DNA of 64,000 nt, from the NCBI GenBank assembly GCA_964352025.1, contig CAYGPZ010000004.1, forward strand, positions 1 to 64,000, in the 5' to 3' direction. The notes beneath the pieces were generated by a model. It was not told the DNA's origin. It made no database searches and was given only the letters and a program-made list of their open reading frames with translations. Numbering within the stretch: position 1 is the first letter of the stretch; every line of letters begins with the position of its first letter. A program made the position numbers and the translations under genes. This document shows positions 9,543 through 18,519 of the stretch, one piece after another. The stretch is from Hirschia sp964352025. Lineage in GTDB: Bacteria; Pseudomonadota; Alphaproteobacteria; Caulobacterales; Hyphomonadaceae.

Positions 9543-10748
9543 TTGAGAGTATTGATTGCCGGCGCTGGAATAGGTGGGCTGACATGCGCGCTAAGTTGCG
9601 CTCGGGCAGGTTTCGAAGTTTCAGTATTTGAACAGGCTGATGAAATATCAGAAGTTGGTGCTGGTCTCCAGCTAAGTCCCAACGCCACTCGAGTGCTGTT
9701 TCGACTCGGGCTTGAAGAAGCACTGAGCAAAGCATCGTTTCATCCTCACTCTCTAGATTTTAGAATTGGTAGATCGGGCCGAAAAGTGTTTTCCATACCA
9801 ATGGAGAGTGCTGCGAAGATATATGGTAGTCCCTACCTACACATCCACCGCGCTGATTTAGTCGAAATACTTAAAACAGCCTTAGTAAATGTAGCTCCCT
9901 CGAGTTTAAACCTTTCAAAAAAGGTCACTGGTATTGATATCGGCGCTACCGATACACAGTTGACCTTCAGCGATTGGAATTCAGCTTCGGGAGATATAAT
10001 CGTTGGAGCTGACGGTATTCACTCAAAAATCCGAGAAGAAATTTTAGGACCTGACACACCTCGCTTTACTGGCAATGTTGCTTGGCGCGCAGTCATCCAA
10101 GCCAATCAAATTCCTAAAGGCACTATTCCACCATCCGCCACATTATGGACAGGGCACAAGCGACATGCTGTGACCTACTACCTTAGAAATGGAGAGCTAA
10201 TTAATTTCGTGGGCATAGTGGAACAAAACGATTGGCAAAATGAGAGCTGGACTGAAGCTGCGTCACCTGAAGAATTGAGACAAGAGTTTATAGAGTTTTC
10301 AGAGCCTATCCAAAGTATAACCAAAACTGTTTCAAACTGTTTTAAGTGGGCGTTGCACGATAGATTGCCTCTATCTCATTGGTCTCAAGGATCGACCACC
10401 CTACTGGGAGATGCAGCTCATCCAATGCTACCATTTCTTGCCCAAGGCGCCGCTATGGCCATAGAGGATGCTGAAGCATTGGTGATGTCACTTTCACAAT
10501 GCAACAGCAATATTCCCGCGGCGTTGGCGTCTTATGAAGCAATGAGAAAACCTAGAACTAGCCGTGTTCAGTCGGCTTCTAGGAAGAATATGAAATTATT
10601 CCATCACGGCACAAAAGCCTCAGAACTGGCAAATTATGGACCTATTTGGCTGGCATCTAAAATAATGCCACAATTCATAAATAGTCGCCAAGATTGGCTC
10701 TATAGGTACGATCAGAAAACCCCAATTAGGAGAAGTGCTCATCGTTAA
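9543..10748 (+). CDS. FAD-dependent aromatic monooxygenase (salicylate hydroxylase-like), TTG start
   Basis: A 401-aa single-component flavoprotein hydroxylase. The FAD fold is complete: VLIAGAGIGGL at the N-terminus, the mid-protein VGADGIHSKIR, and GDAAHPMLPFLAQGAAMAIED near residue 300. WRAVI is the strand usually written WRG in salicylate-type hydroxylases. The start is TTG at 9543: the dinucleotide-binding strand begins immediately after it, and GGAG sits 8 bases upstream, with no better ATG. It lies about 95 bases after pyk and is probably separate from sugar metabolism. A related enzyme lies at 61119-62285. The aromatic substrate is unknown. Confidence 0.82.
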   Translation: MRVLIAGAGIGGLTCALSCARAGFEVSVFEQADEISEVGAGLQLSPNATRVLFRLGLEEALSKASFHPHSLDFRIGRSGRKVFSIPMESAAKIYGSPYLHIHRADLVEILKTALVNVAPSSLNLSKKVTGIDIGATDTQLTFSDWNSASGDIIVGADGIHSKIREEILGPDTPRFTGNVAWRAVIQANQIPKGTIPPSATLWTGHKRHAVTYYLRNGELINFVGIVEQNDWQNESWTEAASPEELRQEFIEFSEPIQSITKTVSNCFKWALHDRLPLSHWSQGSTTLLGDAAHPMLPFLAQGAAMAIEDAEALVMSLSQCNSNIPAALASYEAMRKPRTSRVQSASRKNMKLFHHGTKASELANYGPIWLASKIMPQFINSRQDWLYRYDQKTPIRRSAHR

Positions 10749-10848
10749 TCCTCTGCTAAAACACGAAAGCGATTGTATCTGAGCTTAAGCGGTTGTACCG
10801 TGTCGATTAAGTGGGAATTTTTAGAGTAGTAAACGGGACACCACCAAC

Positions 10849-11913
10849 ATGGTCATGACAATTTTAGTCTTAATCGGAGCTGTGCTTTTATTGGCCTTGC
10901 TCGGTGTACTTGTCTATCGCGCATCAAGAACATTTGATGCGAACCCCAATCACACGTTTGTCGTACAGTCCGAAGGTGAGATAGTTGGTGCCCTGCGTGA
11001 ACCAGCCACGCTCTGGGATCCGAAAATGTCTGTTCTGCGGGATAAAGATGCACCTGACATTACTTATCCGGCTCGCAGGCAATCAACGGGTGAATTCTTT
11101 ACTCGTGCCCTCGTAAATAGACGCACTGGACGAATTTCTCTAACGGTCAACACGTGTACGCCTAAACCATTTCGTAGTTTGACACTTGATCGTCACCAAC
11201 TGGAAATTACAGCGAATGTTGTTTTCCGCTTGGATATCGAACGCATTCACATCTCAAGTCAGCTAGATAATTTTGGTGCAACGTTCGCAAACCGGATCGA
11301 AAACCTTTTTGATAATGAAATTACCCGCTGCAATGATGAAGATATTCGCGCGCAGCAAACGCGTATTGAAAATGCAGTGACTCAAGCTCTTCGTGATATA
11401 GAAGAGGACAAAAAGGGCGATGGCATGCTGAATGGGATGCCTCTAGGTATTAAAATTTACGAAGCTAACTTCTCATTTGTTGAAGTCGATACGATGGCGG
11501 AAGCACAAGCGGCTCAAGCTGGTCCAGATGGACGCCCGATAGGCCCAATGTGGATTGATCAGCAACATATCGATAAATTAGCTGATACTTTAGCTAATAG
11601 AGACCCAGCAGTTCGTGAATCTGTTATGCGCATGATTGAATTGCAGACACGCCAAAACATGGTTGAGATGCTTTGTAAATCTGGTGGCCTAGTTGCATTT
11701 ACAGCCAAAGAACTCGGCCTGAATGACGCACTAACTGGCGTAAAAGACGAACGTGGTGGAGCAAATAAAATGTCTCCATCCCAAGCAAGCGCTGAATCTC
11801 AATCGGCTCCGAATATTGAGGACGCCCTAGATGCGATGGACGGGCAGGCAACTATCAATCCGAATGAAACTGTGGAAAGGGATTATTACGGACGTCCTCT
11901 TCCTAAGAACTGA
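10849..11913 (+). CDS. SPFH/Band-7-like membrane protein
   Basis: A 354-aa protein with one N-terminal membrane segment (about 3-24) and a mixed alpha/beta region (about 34-130) reading like a prohibitin/Band-7 domain. A charged helical part rich in Glu, Gln and Arg follows (about 140-275), then a polar low-complexity tail. SPFH proteins form large membrane-bound rings and scaffolds. The SPFH call rests on overall pattern rather than a sharp motif, so I hold it loosely. No obvious NfeD or protease partner is adjacent. Nothing clear links it to the flanking monooxygenase. Confidence 0.5.
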   Translation: MVMTILVLIGAVLLLALLGVLVYRASRTFDANPNHTFVVQSEGEIVGALREPATLWDPKMSVLRDKDAPDITYPARRQSTGEFFTRALVNRRTGRISLTVNTCTPKPFRSLTLDRHQLEITANVVFRLDIERIHISSQLDNFGATFANRIENLFDNEITRCNDEDIRAQQTRIENAVTQALRDIEEDKKGDGMLNGMPLGIKIYEANFSFVEVDTMAEAQAAQAGPDGRPIGPMWIDQQHIDKLADTLANRDPAVRESVMRMIELQTRQNMVEMLCKSGGLVAFTAKELGLNDALTGVKDERGGANKMSPSQASAESQSAPNIEDALDAMDGQATINPNETVERDYYGRPLPKN

Positions 11914-12112
11914 TAACAGCTCGTTTCCTCTCGGATAAATATAAAAAATCGCACGAAGCAACTTGAAATAAGCAAATTTGGTGTATTTCTACTGCTATTC
12001 GACCAGTAAACGAGAAAATTGAATCCGGCGCGTTAAGAATACGAAAACTACCTGCATGCATTCTAACTATTGAAGGCTCCATAAAGGAGCTTCAATCTGT
12101 TGGGAGATTGAG

Positions 12113-12364
12113 ATGAAGTCGTATGAAGTTCTAGCGAGGCGATATTGCGCTTTCTTAGGTGAAGATCCTGATGAGGAGATCGAAGGTCTCCCTATATGGC
12201 GTATTGCTTTGGCAGACCTCGAGGCTGCAATAAATGCACTGGAAACGTTTGGCGTGTCTGCTCGGTCGCCTATGACCGAAGAAGATATACCGATCCCAGG
12301 AAGCAACACAGAGATAGATCCACCTCCATCGCCATCTCGTCCGAAACTAAGACGAGTCGCTTAG
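12113..12364 (+). CDS. Small acidic protein of unknown function
   Basis: An 83-aa product that I do not recognise. It has one predicted helix containing WRIALADLEAAINALE, an acidic middle, and a proline-rich basic tail (PPPSPSRPKLRR). The gene has a usable GGGAG ribosome site. Its stop lies 4 bases from the stop of the convergent RyR-domain channel gene, so the two transcripts overlap at their ends. The short length and lack of a family leave the function open. Confidence 0.45.
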   Translation: MKSYEVLARRYCAFLGEDPDEEIEGLPIWRIALADLEAAINALETFGVSARSPMTEEDIPIPGSNTEIDPPPSPSRPKLRRVA

Positions 12365-12368
12365 CAAG

Positions 12369-14183
12369 CTATTTAGTCCCCAACACTATATTTGCTATCT
12401 GACGAACCATTGCACGATCATATTCTTTGATATTTTCCTCTAAGTCATCGTAAGGCACAAGGCAGTCGTGTTTACGTGCCTGATTGTCACGAACCTTAGC
12501 GTAACTCCAACCATTTAGCATCCGATCAAGCATCCATCTAGAATGCTGTAAATTAGCTAGACGTTCGATCTCTTCTGAATCATCTAAATCAAAAGCAGTT
12601 ATCTCTTTAGGGAGGTCGGTGCTTGAGAAAGACTTTCCGGAACGGGTTCCTTTCTCTAACCAATCTTGCAAATCAAACCCCGCAGCGTCCAACGTTGCTC
12701 GGATATGAGCGGCAACACGTCTATTCGAAACTCGAAACTCTTCCTCTAGATAATCCCAGTTGTATTCAATTGAGTTTGCTTTTCCGCCTAAATTCATAGT
12801 GCGAAGGTAAGTTTCATGGAATTTTCGAGGAAGCTCGTCGTAATCCAATGACAATAATGCAGTGCCATCCATTCCTTCTTGCCAAGAACCAAAGGGTATA
12901 AGACGTCTTTCATATAGCTGATGCGATGGCAGAGCTTCTTGGTCCAATTCACTTCCAAATACGCCTACACCCTGACGAACAGTGCTAAGACCTGCTCCAT
13001 CTTCAGAGTTCACAAATATTGGCGCATCAAACCACCCTTCTCTTTCGCATCTATCTTTAATCGCGATGGCGTGAAGCAAGGGATGCTCTGCACTCGTGCT
13101 GGTTACGTAATAGGCGCACGGTGGGATTTTCTCAAATCGTTCTTGTATATGTGCTTCAATACTTAGTGACTGCTGAGAAAGATCTGCAGCGACAAAGGAA
13201 AAATCAACATATGATTCCAAACCTGGGTGGCGTGCTACAAATTTTGCTGCTTGTTTCTTAGCGTCTACATCAAGAACAGTCACAGCCATTTTGGACGGAT
13301 TTGAAGAGACCGATGTAATGAGAAATTCTCGGACCAAAGCCTGACCAAGGGACTTAAATCCATCTACGACGATATGTTGAACGTTAAGATCTTTGCTGCG
13401 TGCCAGCAGGTAAGGAGGATGGGCCAGCATAACCTCTCTAGCTACACCAGATACAAAGGAGAATGGTTTTAACTTGGTGGCTGGTTCAGCCTTTCCTACG
13501 CGCTCAAGAAGCCAAGGATCAGAGATGTGCGCCAATATTTCTTTTCTAGGATAAATACTGGCGATTTCCTGCGCTTCTTCCCATGTTTTTACATCTGATA
13601 TGCCAGCGATAATAATTCTATTCGCACGCTTTGTTCCTGCTATTTTTAAATCACGTTTCAAACTACCTGATCGCACGATGCATTCAGCATCATATCGTTC
13701 ACTCGTTAAATGTGTCGTTTTTCGTTTTTGAGGAAATTGCGAATATTCTCTTGCCAGTCGATGGTCACCAATAACTAGATCATGATGCGTACGTGCACGT
13801 AAGAAAACCTTCGATGCTTGTCCGCCTACAGCGAACAAAAAGATACGACCGACCATTAGTGCAAATGCAAGCGCACCGAAAATGCGGGCAATTTGCAATG
13901 ATATCGGCATTTCTTTCAGTGGAGTAGCGACATAGATATCCGATGCTAGAATAGCTTTAACACCGAGCTGAACTGCCTCCATCGCGGCGCGCCAACCTTG
14001 ATCTTGAACTGGTCTGACTTCAAACTTTGAAGCATCGCCATCCCATTGGAAATTCCACCAACCCCATATTCCCGCGACAAGCGCTGTACCTGCACAAATG
14101 ATCAGGAGAAACCAATACATCCCTGCTGTTCTTTTAAACGCAAAAAACTCAAATTGGCGTAGAAGTAATCTGACAAACACCAT
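12369..14183 (-). CDS. Two-TM, RCK-like channel protein with C-terminal RyR domain
   Basis: A 604-aa membrane protein. Segment TM1 is about residues 22-44 and TM2 about 96-118, with a possible pore-like loop between them. Two Rossmann/RCK-like regions follow: a degenerate one at about 133-230 and a second at about 267-390 (IVVDGFKSLGQALV). The C-terminus (about 538-595) is a ryanodine-receptor repeat domain: LANLQHSRWMLDRML, NGWSYAKVRD, KHDCLVPYDDL. The layout is that of a ligand-gated ion channel whose cytoplasmic domains sense a nucleotide or similar ligand. Ion and ligand are unknown. It is transcribed away from a second RyR-domain gene at 14319. Confidence 0.72.
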   Translation of the reverse strand: MVFVRLLLRQFEFFAFKRTAGMYWFLLIICAGTALVAGIWGWWNFQWDGDASKFEVRPVQDQGWRAAMEAVQLGVKAILASDIYVATPLKEMPISLQIARIFGALAFALMVGRIFLFAVGGQASKVFLRARTHHDLVIGDHRLAREYSQFPQKRKTTHLTSERYDAECIVRSGSLKRDLKIAGTKRANRIIIAGISDVKTWEEAQEIASIYPRKEILAHISDPWLLERVGKAEPATKLKPFSFVSGVAREVMLAHPPYLLARSKDLNVQHIVVDGFKSLGQALVREFLITSVSSNPSKMAVTVLDVDAKKQAAKFVARHPGLESYVDFSFVAADLSQQSLSIEAHIQERFEKIPPCAYYVTSTSAEHPLLHAIAIKDRCEREGWFDAPIFVNSEDGAGLSTVRQGVGVFGSELDQEALPSHQLYERRLIPFGSWQEGMDGTALLSLDYDELPRKFHETYLRTMNLGGKANSIEYNWDYLEEEFRVSNRRVAAHIRATLDAAGFDLQDWLEKGTRSGKSFSSTDLPKEITAFDLDDSEEIERLANLQHSRWMLDRMLNGWSYAKVRDNQARKHDCLVPYDDLEENIKEYDRAMVRQIANIVLGTK

Positions 14184-14318
14184 CTACCGGCGACCTTTTT
14201 AGGGCTAATATTGCAATATTTGAAAACAACTAGGGACCATCTTCAAGAATTCCTCAAGGTTTTGCTCTAATTTTCTTTCAGCCTAGTTTGAGTTCTTATT
14301 CGAAGGTGAAGGGAAACA

Positions 14319-14684
14319 ATGCGCAAAATTAGTGATGAAGATGTCGAAGTTATCGCCCGTGTTATGCACGAAGCAGTTCGTGCTTTTTCGAGCGCACATT
14401 CCCAATCGCCAATTCCTCATTGGAACAGAGCCCCTAAATGGATGAAGCAAGCTTCAAAAGAAGGCGTTTTGTTTCGAATAGAAAATCCAGATGCTCCAGC
14501 ATCCGCACAACATGATCAATGGACCCAATTGAAGATCAACGATGGGTGGAAGTTCGGAAAAAAGAAAGATGGGAAGAAGAAAACCCACCCGCTCCTAATT
14601 CCTTATGACAAGTTACCATTTATCGAACGACAAAAAGATGCACTGGTCGCTGGTATCATTGATGCTTTGCTTCAAGATTTATAA
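14319..14684 (+). CDS. Small stand-alone RyR-domain protein
   Basis: A 121-aa protein, almost all of it one ryanodine-receptor repeat domain. Key positions are W-x-x-A-P-K-W-M (35-42), HDQW (65-68), DGWKFG (75-80) and THPLLIPYDKLP (89-100), followed by ERQKD and a closing helix. No signal peptide or membrane segment is visible, so it should be cytoplasmic. The gene is divergent from the RyR channel gene across a 135-base promoter region, the usual arrangement for a shared or cross-regulated pair. It may bind the same ligand as the channel; that is inference. Confidence 0.72.
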   Translation: MRKISDEDVEVIARVMHEAVRAFSSAHSQSPIPHWNRAPKWMKQASKEGVLFRIENPDAPASAQHDQWTQLKINDGWKFGKKKDGKKKTHPLLIPYDKLPFIERQKDALVAGIIDALLQDL

Positions 14685-14686
14685 AA

Positions 14687-15373
14687 TCATGCGCTCTTAT
14701 GCATGAAGGACAAGCAGAATTTTTTAATCAGATTTAAGCTAGCCCAACTCACCAATCCTGCAGCAACTGGAAAAGCAGATGAGACAAAATACGATCCATA
14801 TTCTTGGCTCAATGCCAGTGCCAGCAAAGTACCCAGCGGTGTACTCAAGCTTGCAATCGCAAAAGCTGTCACAATCGATATCCAAGTTTTTTTGAATAAA
14901 AGCTTACACAGAATAAAAACCAAAATGCCTTCGGGTAGCTCATGCAAGATCAATCCACCCCCGGTGAATACCCCGCCTTCATGACTGTGACCAAAAGAAG
15001 CCACATATATCATCCCGTCCAAAAACGAATGAAGGCCAATTGCAAGCAGTGAGGATATTGGGACAACCTTAATATTAGACGTTTTGGAATCTCCAACCCG
15101 ATCTAATACAACGCCCAATACAATTCCGCACAACGCTAGCATCAAGGAAAATTTTCCAAGATGAAAAGTCTCAGGAATAAGGTGTGTAATAGCTATGTAA
15201 GCCAACAAAACACCAGCAAACAAAGTCGCCCACAATCCTGCCTGACTTGAAAACCGTTTACTGAACGACGCAAGGATAATTCCTAGAGATGAGAAACATG
15301 CTGCAATCAAAGCAAAAGCGAGTGGCTCAGCAATGCCCATGTTTTCCTCAAGAGAATGAATAATAGCGTCCAA
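14687..15373 (-). CDS. ZIP-family metal (zinc) transporter
   Basis: A 228-aa membrane protein with about eight hydrophobic segments. The two signature helices are clear: LHSFLDGMIY (metal-binding His/Asp of TM4) and LHELPEGI (His/Glu of TM5), with a short GHSH loop between them. ZIP proteins import divalent metals, mostly zinc. It is divergent from an ABC/DUF3299 operon across a 184-base region holding a Zur-like box, so both arms are probably switched on when zinc is scarce. Confidence 0.85.
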   Translation of the reverse strand: MDAIIHSLEENMGIAEPLAFALIAACFSSLGIILASFSKRFSSQAGLWATLFAGVLLAYIAITHLIPETFHLGKFSLMLALCGIVLGVVLDRVGDSKTSNIKVVPISSLLAIGLHSFLDGMIYVASFGHSHEGGVFTGGGLILHELPEGILVFILCKLLFKKTWISIVTAFAIASLSTPLGTLLALALSQEYGSYFVSSAFPVAAGLVSWASLNLIKKFCLSFMHKSA

Positions 15374-15463
15374 CGACGACCTCCAACTTAAAAATTCGTC
15401 GAATTAATTCTGGGGAACCAATCAAACGCTCATTTCTCAATAAAACCATCTTGAAAGCGACGT

Positions 15464-15476
15464 GTTATATAGTAAC
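15464..15476. promoter_or_regulatory. Zur-like box in the zinc divergon
   Basis: GTTATATAGTAAC, with arms GTTA and TAAC, resembles the known GTTATA-x-TATAAC type of Zur site. It lies between the divergent ZIP gene and the ABC operon, 91 bases from the first start and 82 from the second. The match is imperfect at the centre, so the call relies partly on the neighbours. Confidence 0.5.
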
Positions 15477-15557
15477 GTTCGTATCAGTCTACTCTATAAC
15501 GATCGATTCAAGTGAATATTCTTGGAAACCTCTCTCTAAGCAAATGGACTTCACTCA

Positions 15558-16271
15558 ATGCTAAATCAAAACATTGCTATTGAGATATCTGAACTCGAAT
15601 TTGGATGGAAACAAAATGAAACTTCATTTGTTGTACCCAAATTATCTGTTCTTCGCGGTAGCACGACCTTTATTCAAGGAGCCAGCGGAGCAGGGAAATC
15701 GACTTTACTAGGTTTGATTAGTGGTATTCTGGAACCAAGAATCGGCTCTGTCACAGTATTAGGAACAGACATATCTACGCTGCGGCCTGCTCAAAGAGAT
15801 AAATTCAGGTCAGAGAATATGGGAATTATATTCCAGATGTTTAACCTGCTGCCTTTCTTGTCGGTCGGTGCAAATATTGAATTACCATGCCGTTTTTCCA
15901 AATCCCGCCTCAAAAAAACGCTTCTAGAACATAAATCTATTGAGCTAGCGGGAAAGTCTCTCCTTAGTGAACTTGGACTCGATCCTCAGGAATGTTGGAA
16001 TAAACGCGTAGGAGAATTGTCGGTTGGCCAACAACAAAGAGTAGCAGCCGCACGGGCATTTATCGGATCACCACCAATTCTGATTGCAGATGAACCGACT
16101 TCTGCTTTGGACTCTGACAATCGCAATGCATTCATTGAGCTTCTCATTAAGCAGTCCAAACAAGACAGAGCCACATTATTGTTTGTCAGCCATGATAAAT
16201 CACTAGCACCACATTTTGACGAACAACTTAATGTATCTGACCTCAACAGCCATAAAAAAGTGGGGCCATAA
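15558..16271 (+). CDS. ABC transporter ATPase (LolD/MacB type)
   Basis: A 237-aa nucleotide-binding subunit. It shows Walker A GASGAGKST, the signature LSVGQQQRVAAARAF, Walker B ILIADEPTSALD and the switch His in FVSHD. It belongs to the MacB/LolD class that pairs with FtsX-type permeases. These mostly drive work at the periplasmic face rather than transport across the inner membrane. The permease gene begins 2 bases after its stop. It should hydrolyse ATP for the zinc-linked complex encoded downstream. Confidence 0.9.
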   Translation: MLNQNIAIEISELEFGWKQNETSFVVPKLSVLRGSTTFIQGASGAGKSTLLGLISGILEPRIGSVTVLGTDISTLRPAQRDKFRSENMGIIFQMFNLLPFLSVGANIELPCRFSKSRLKKTLLEHKSIELAGKSLLSELGLDPQECWNKRVGELSVGQQQRVAAARAFIGSPPILIADEPTSALDSDNRNAFIELLIKQSKQDRATLLFVSHDKSLAPHFDEQLNVSDLNSHKKVGP

Positions 16272-16273
16272 TA

Positions 16274-17761
16274 ATGCTAACCACCCTTCTTTCTCTTGCT
16301 TGGAATAGCATTTACGCACGCAAAACGACCGCTATTTTAACTGTGTTGGCAGTTGCGCTCAGTGTTGCGCTATTTTTAGGCGTAGAAAAGACACGTCATT
16401 CTGCGCGCGCGAGTTTTGAAAATACTATTTCAGGTGTAGACGCGATCGTAGGTGGTCGCACAGGCCCCATAAATTTATTGCTATTTTCTGTTTTCAGAAT
16501 TGGTGACCCAACTTCCCCGATGTCATGGGAGTCATTTGAGGCTATTGCCAATAGACCTGACGTCGCTTGGGCTATTCCTATTTCGCTTGGAGATAGCCAT
16601 AAAGGATACCGGGTTCTAGGTACAAGCGCTGACTATTTTGAACGTTATAAATATGGACAAAAACAATCTCTGACTTTGGCCTCTGGTAGCGTATTTGATG
16701 AACACTCTTTAGATGTCGTCTTAGGGGCCGGTGTTGCCAAAGAGCTCGGCTACTCCCTTACACAACAAATAACCCTGTCTCATGGCGTGGGTGAAGTTTC
16801 ATTTCACAATCATGACGATCATAATTTTACGATTGTCGGTATTCTAAAGCCTACGGGCACTCCAATAGATCAGACCATACACGTTAGTTTGGAAGCTATT
16901 GAGCGGATCCATCAAGCCCCCTCAAACGATAATCATACTGACGAAATTGAACATCACACGGACGATGAAAAACATCACGAACATGCTCATGAAGAAAAGC
17001 ATGAACCTCATCCTCACAATGAACATTCAGAATCACATGAAGGCCATGACCACCATGACGGAAATTCAGTTCATGAAGAGCATGATGACCATAGTGATCA
17101 CGCAACACACGACGAGCAAGTAGAACATGCATCTGAACATCATGAAGACAATGAAAAGAAACGCATCACGCATGATAAGGTGCATGAAGAGCACGATCAT
17201 TTGGAGCCCGAATCCATAACAGCTGTTTATGTAGGCCTAAAGACGCCGGGTGCAGTCTTGCGTTTCAATAGAGAGGTTAACACCTACCCCAAAGAAGCGC
17301 TCCTCTCTATAATGCCAGGCATGACTCTGTCTTCATTGTGGAATGTTGTTGGATCAGCCGAGAAAGCTCTATTAGGAATATCAATCTTTGTCGTACTCGT
17401 TGGCCTCGCGACCATTCTGATATCAATCTATACCAGCCTAAACGAACGTAGACGCGAAATGGCCATTTTACGCTCTATTGGAGCTGGACCAAAACATATT
17501 GCTTTTCTTATCCTGTTCGAAGCAGCCATTATAGCACTCATGGGTTCCATAGCCGGTATTTTACTCATTCAGATGATTTCAAAGTTTATAGTTCCGGTGG
17601 TTTCTTCAAATTATGGATTGTCTCTATCCGGATTAGGAATTGGCTCTACTGAGGCTCTAATTCTTCTTACTGTTCCGGTAATCTCATCTCTAATGGCGTT
17701 ATGGCCGGCTTCAAAAGCCATGCAAAATGCCCTTGCTGATGGATTGACTATCCGCGTCTGA
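16274..17761 (+). CDS. FtsX/MacB-type permease with His-rich periplasmic insertion
   Basis: A 495-aa permease with one N-terminal TM (about 16-36) and three C-terminal TMs (about 365-387, 415-437, 455-477). The cytoplasmic motif RRREMAILRSIGAG is typical of FtsX/MacB proteins. Its large periplasmic domain carries a His/Asp/Glu-rich insertion (about 216-311), expected to bind zinc. In the Zur-controlled PA4063-PA4066 cluster of Pseudomonas aeruginosa (from memory) a comparable ATPase, permease and DUF3299 protein are accompanied by a separate His-rich protein; here the His-rich region sits inside the permease. Confidence 0.87.
   Translation: MLTTLLSLAWNSIYARKTTAILTVLAVALSVALFLGVEKTRHSARASFENTISGVDAIVGGRTGPINLLLFSVFRIGDPTSPMSWESFEAIANRPDVAWAIPISLGDSHKGYRVLGTSADYFERYKYGQKQSLTLASGSVFDEHSLDVVLGAGVAKELGYSLTQQITLSHGVGEVSFHNHDDHNFTIVGILKPTGTPIDQTIHVSLEAIERIHQAPSNDNHTDEIEHHTDDEKHHEHAHEEKHEPHPHNEHSESHEGHDHHDGNSVHEEHDDHSDHATHDEQVEHASEHHEDNEKKRITHDKVHEEHDHLEPESITAVYVGLKTPGAVLRFNREVNTYPKEALLSIMPGMTLSSLWNVVGSAEKALLGISIFVVLVGLATILISIYTSLNERRREMAILRSIGAGPKHIAFLILFEAAIIALMGSIAGILLIQMISKFIVPVVSSNYGLSLSGLGIGSTEALILLTVPVISSLMALWPASKAMQNALADGLTIRV
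16922..17205 (+). repeat. His-codon-rich low-complexity tract
   Basis: About 95 codons of the permease made mainly of His, Glu and Asp, with many CAT/CAC codons in clusters of H-H, H-x-H and H-E-H. It is in frame and lies in the periplasmic part of the protein. It would act as a zinc trap or sensor. Long open frames on either strand across this tract are composition artefacts. Confidence 0.85.
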
Positions 17762-17816
17762 ATAGTGACATAATTCAAGACTATTCATAGGCATGATATT
17801 ATCAGGACCCAGCTAT

Positions 17817-18419
17817 ATGAACTACAGATTTGCCGCCCTATTGCTTCTCATACTGCCTATTCAATCCAATGCTTTTGCTGAAGTTGAAGGTAAAGCAGAC
17901 GATAAGACTTCTTCCGTAGTAGCCGAAGAAATTGACCCTTTAGCTTACGTCCTTCCCAAAGATAAGAATGAAGTTTTCGAATTAGGCTGGGACGACCTAC
18001 TACCTCCTGGTGAAGCAGAAAAGACCGCGGCTCTGATACAAGCTCAAATGCAATCCCTTTTCGATGTTGCAGAAGGCGGTGCTGGGGATGTTGCAATGCA
18101 ATTTGGAACACACAACACCGTAGCGATCCTAGACGGCCATAAAGTTCGTATCCCTGGATTTACCGTGCCATTTGAATTCTCGCAAAACGCCAAAATAAAA
18201 GAGTTCTTACTCGTTCCTTATTATGGTGCATGTCTCCATTCACCACCACCTCCTCCAAATCAAACCATCTATGTCAAAACTGATAAGCCAATTAAGATCA
18301 AAGACTTGGAACAAGCCGTCTGGATTGAAGGACATGTGAAGGTCGCTAGCACATACACTGATTTAGCTGAATCTGCGTATACAATAACCCTGACTGATAT
18401 TGAAGAATATGAGTACTAG
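17817..18419 (+). CDS. DUF3299 periplasmic protein of the zinc ABC operon
   Basis: A 200-aa exported protein. I chose ATG 17817 because it follows AGGA at a good distance and gives a clean signal peptide ending SNAFA; ATG 17793 would add eight residues. The mature part carries the DUF3299 hallmark YGACLHSPPPPPNQ (Cys plus poly-Pro) followed by a beta-rich end. Members of this family are encoded beside LolD/FtsX-type ABC pairs, commonly under Zur control. The biochemical role is unknown; a metal-binding partner of the permease is a reasonable guess. Confidence 0.85.
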   Translation: MNYRFAALLLLILPIQSNAFAEVEGKADDKTSSVVAEEIDPLAYVLPKDKNEVFELGWDDLLPPGEAEKTAALIQAQMQSLFDVAEGGAGDVAMQFGTHNTVAILDGHKVRIPGFTVPFEFSQNAKIKEFLLVPYYGACLHSPPPPPNQTIYVKTDKPIKIKDLEQAVWIEGHVKVASTYTDLAESAYTITLTDIEEYEY

Positions 18420-18484
18420 ACAAAGTGATAACGCATAAAAATTTGGAAAAGCTATCAATTAGTTGAATTTCCTACTTGCAGACA

Positions 18485-18503
18485 CCTAGCAAAACCCGCT
18501 AGG
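18485..18503. repeat. Short inverted repeat before tRNA-Ser
   Basis: CCTAGC (18485-18490) and GCTAGG (18498-18503) form a perfect 6-bp stem with a 7-base loop, ending 16 bases before the tRNA. There is no T-tract, so it is a weak terminator candidate for the DUF3299 operon or a tRNA leader structure. Confidence 0.3.
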
Positions 18504-18519
18504 AAAGCATCTTGATTGA

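Noticed and set aside
16896..17132. Long frames on both strands across the His-rich tract
   Set aside because: They are by-products of CAT/CAC and GAA/GAC codon repetition in the real permease frame.
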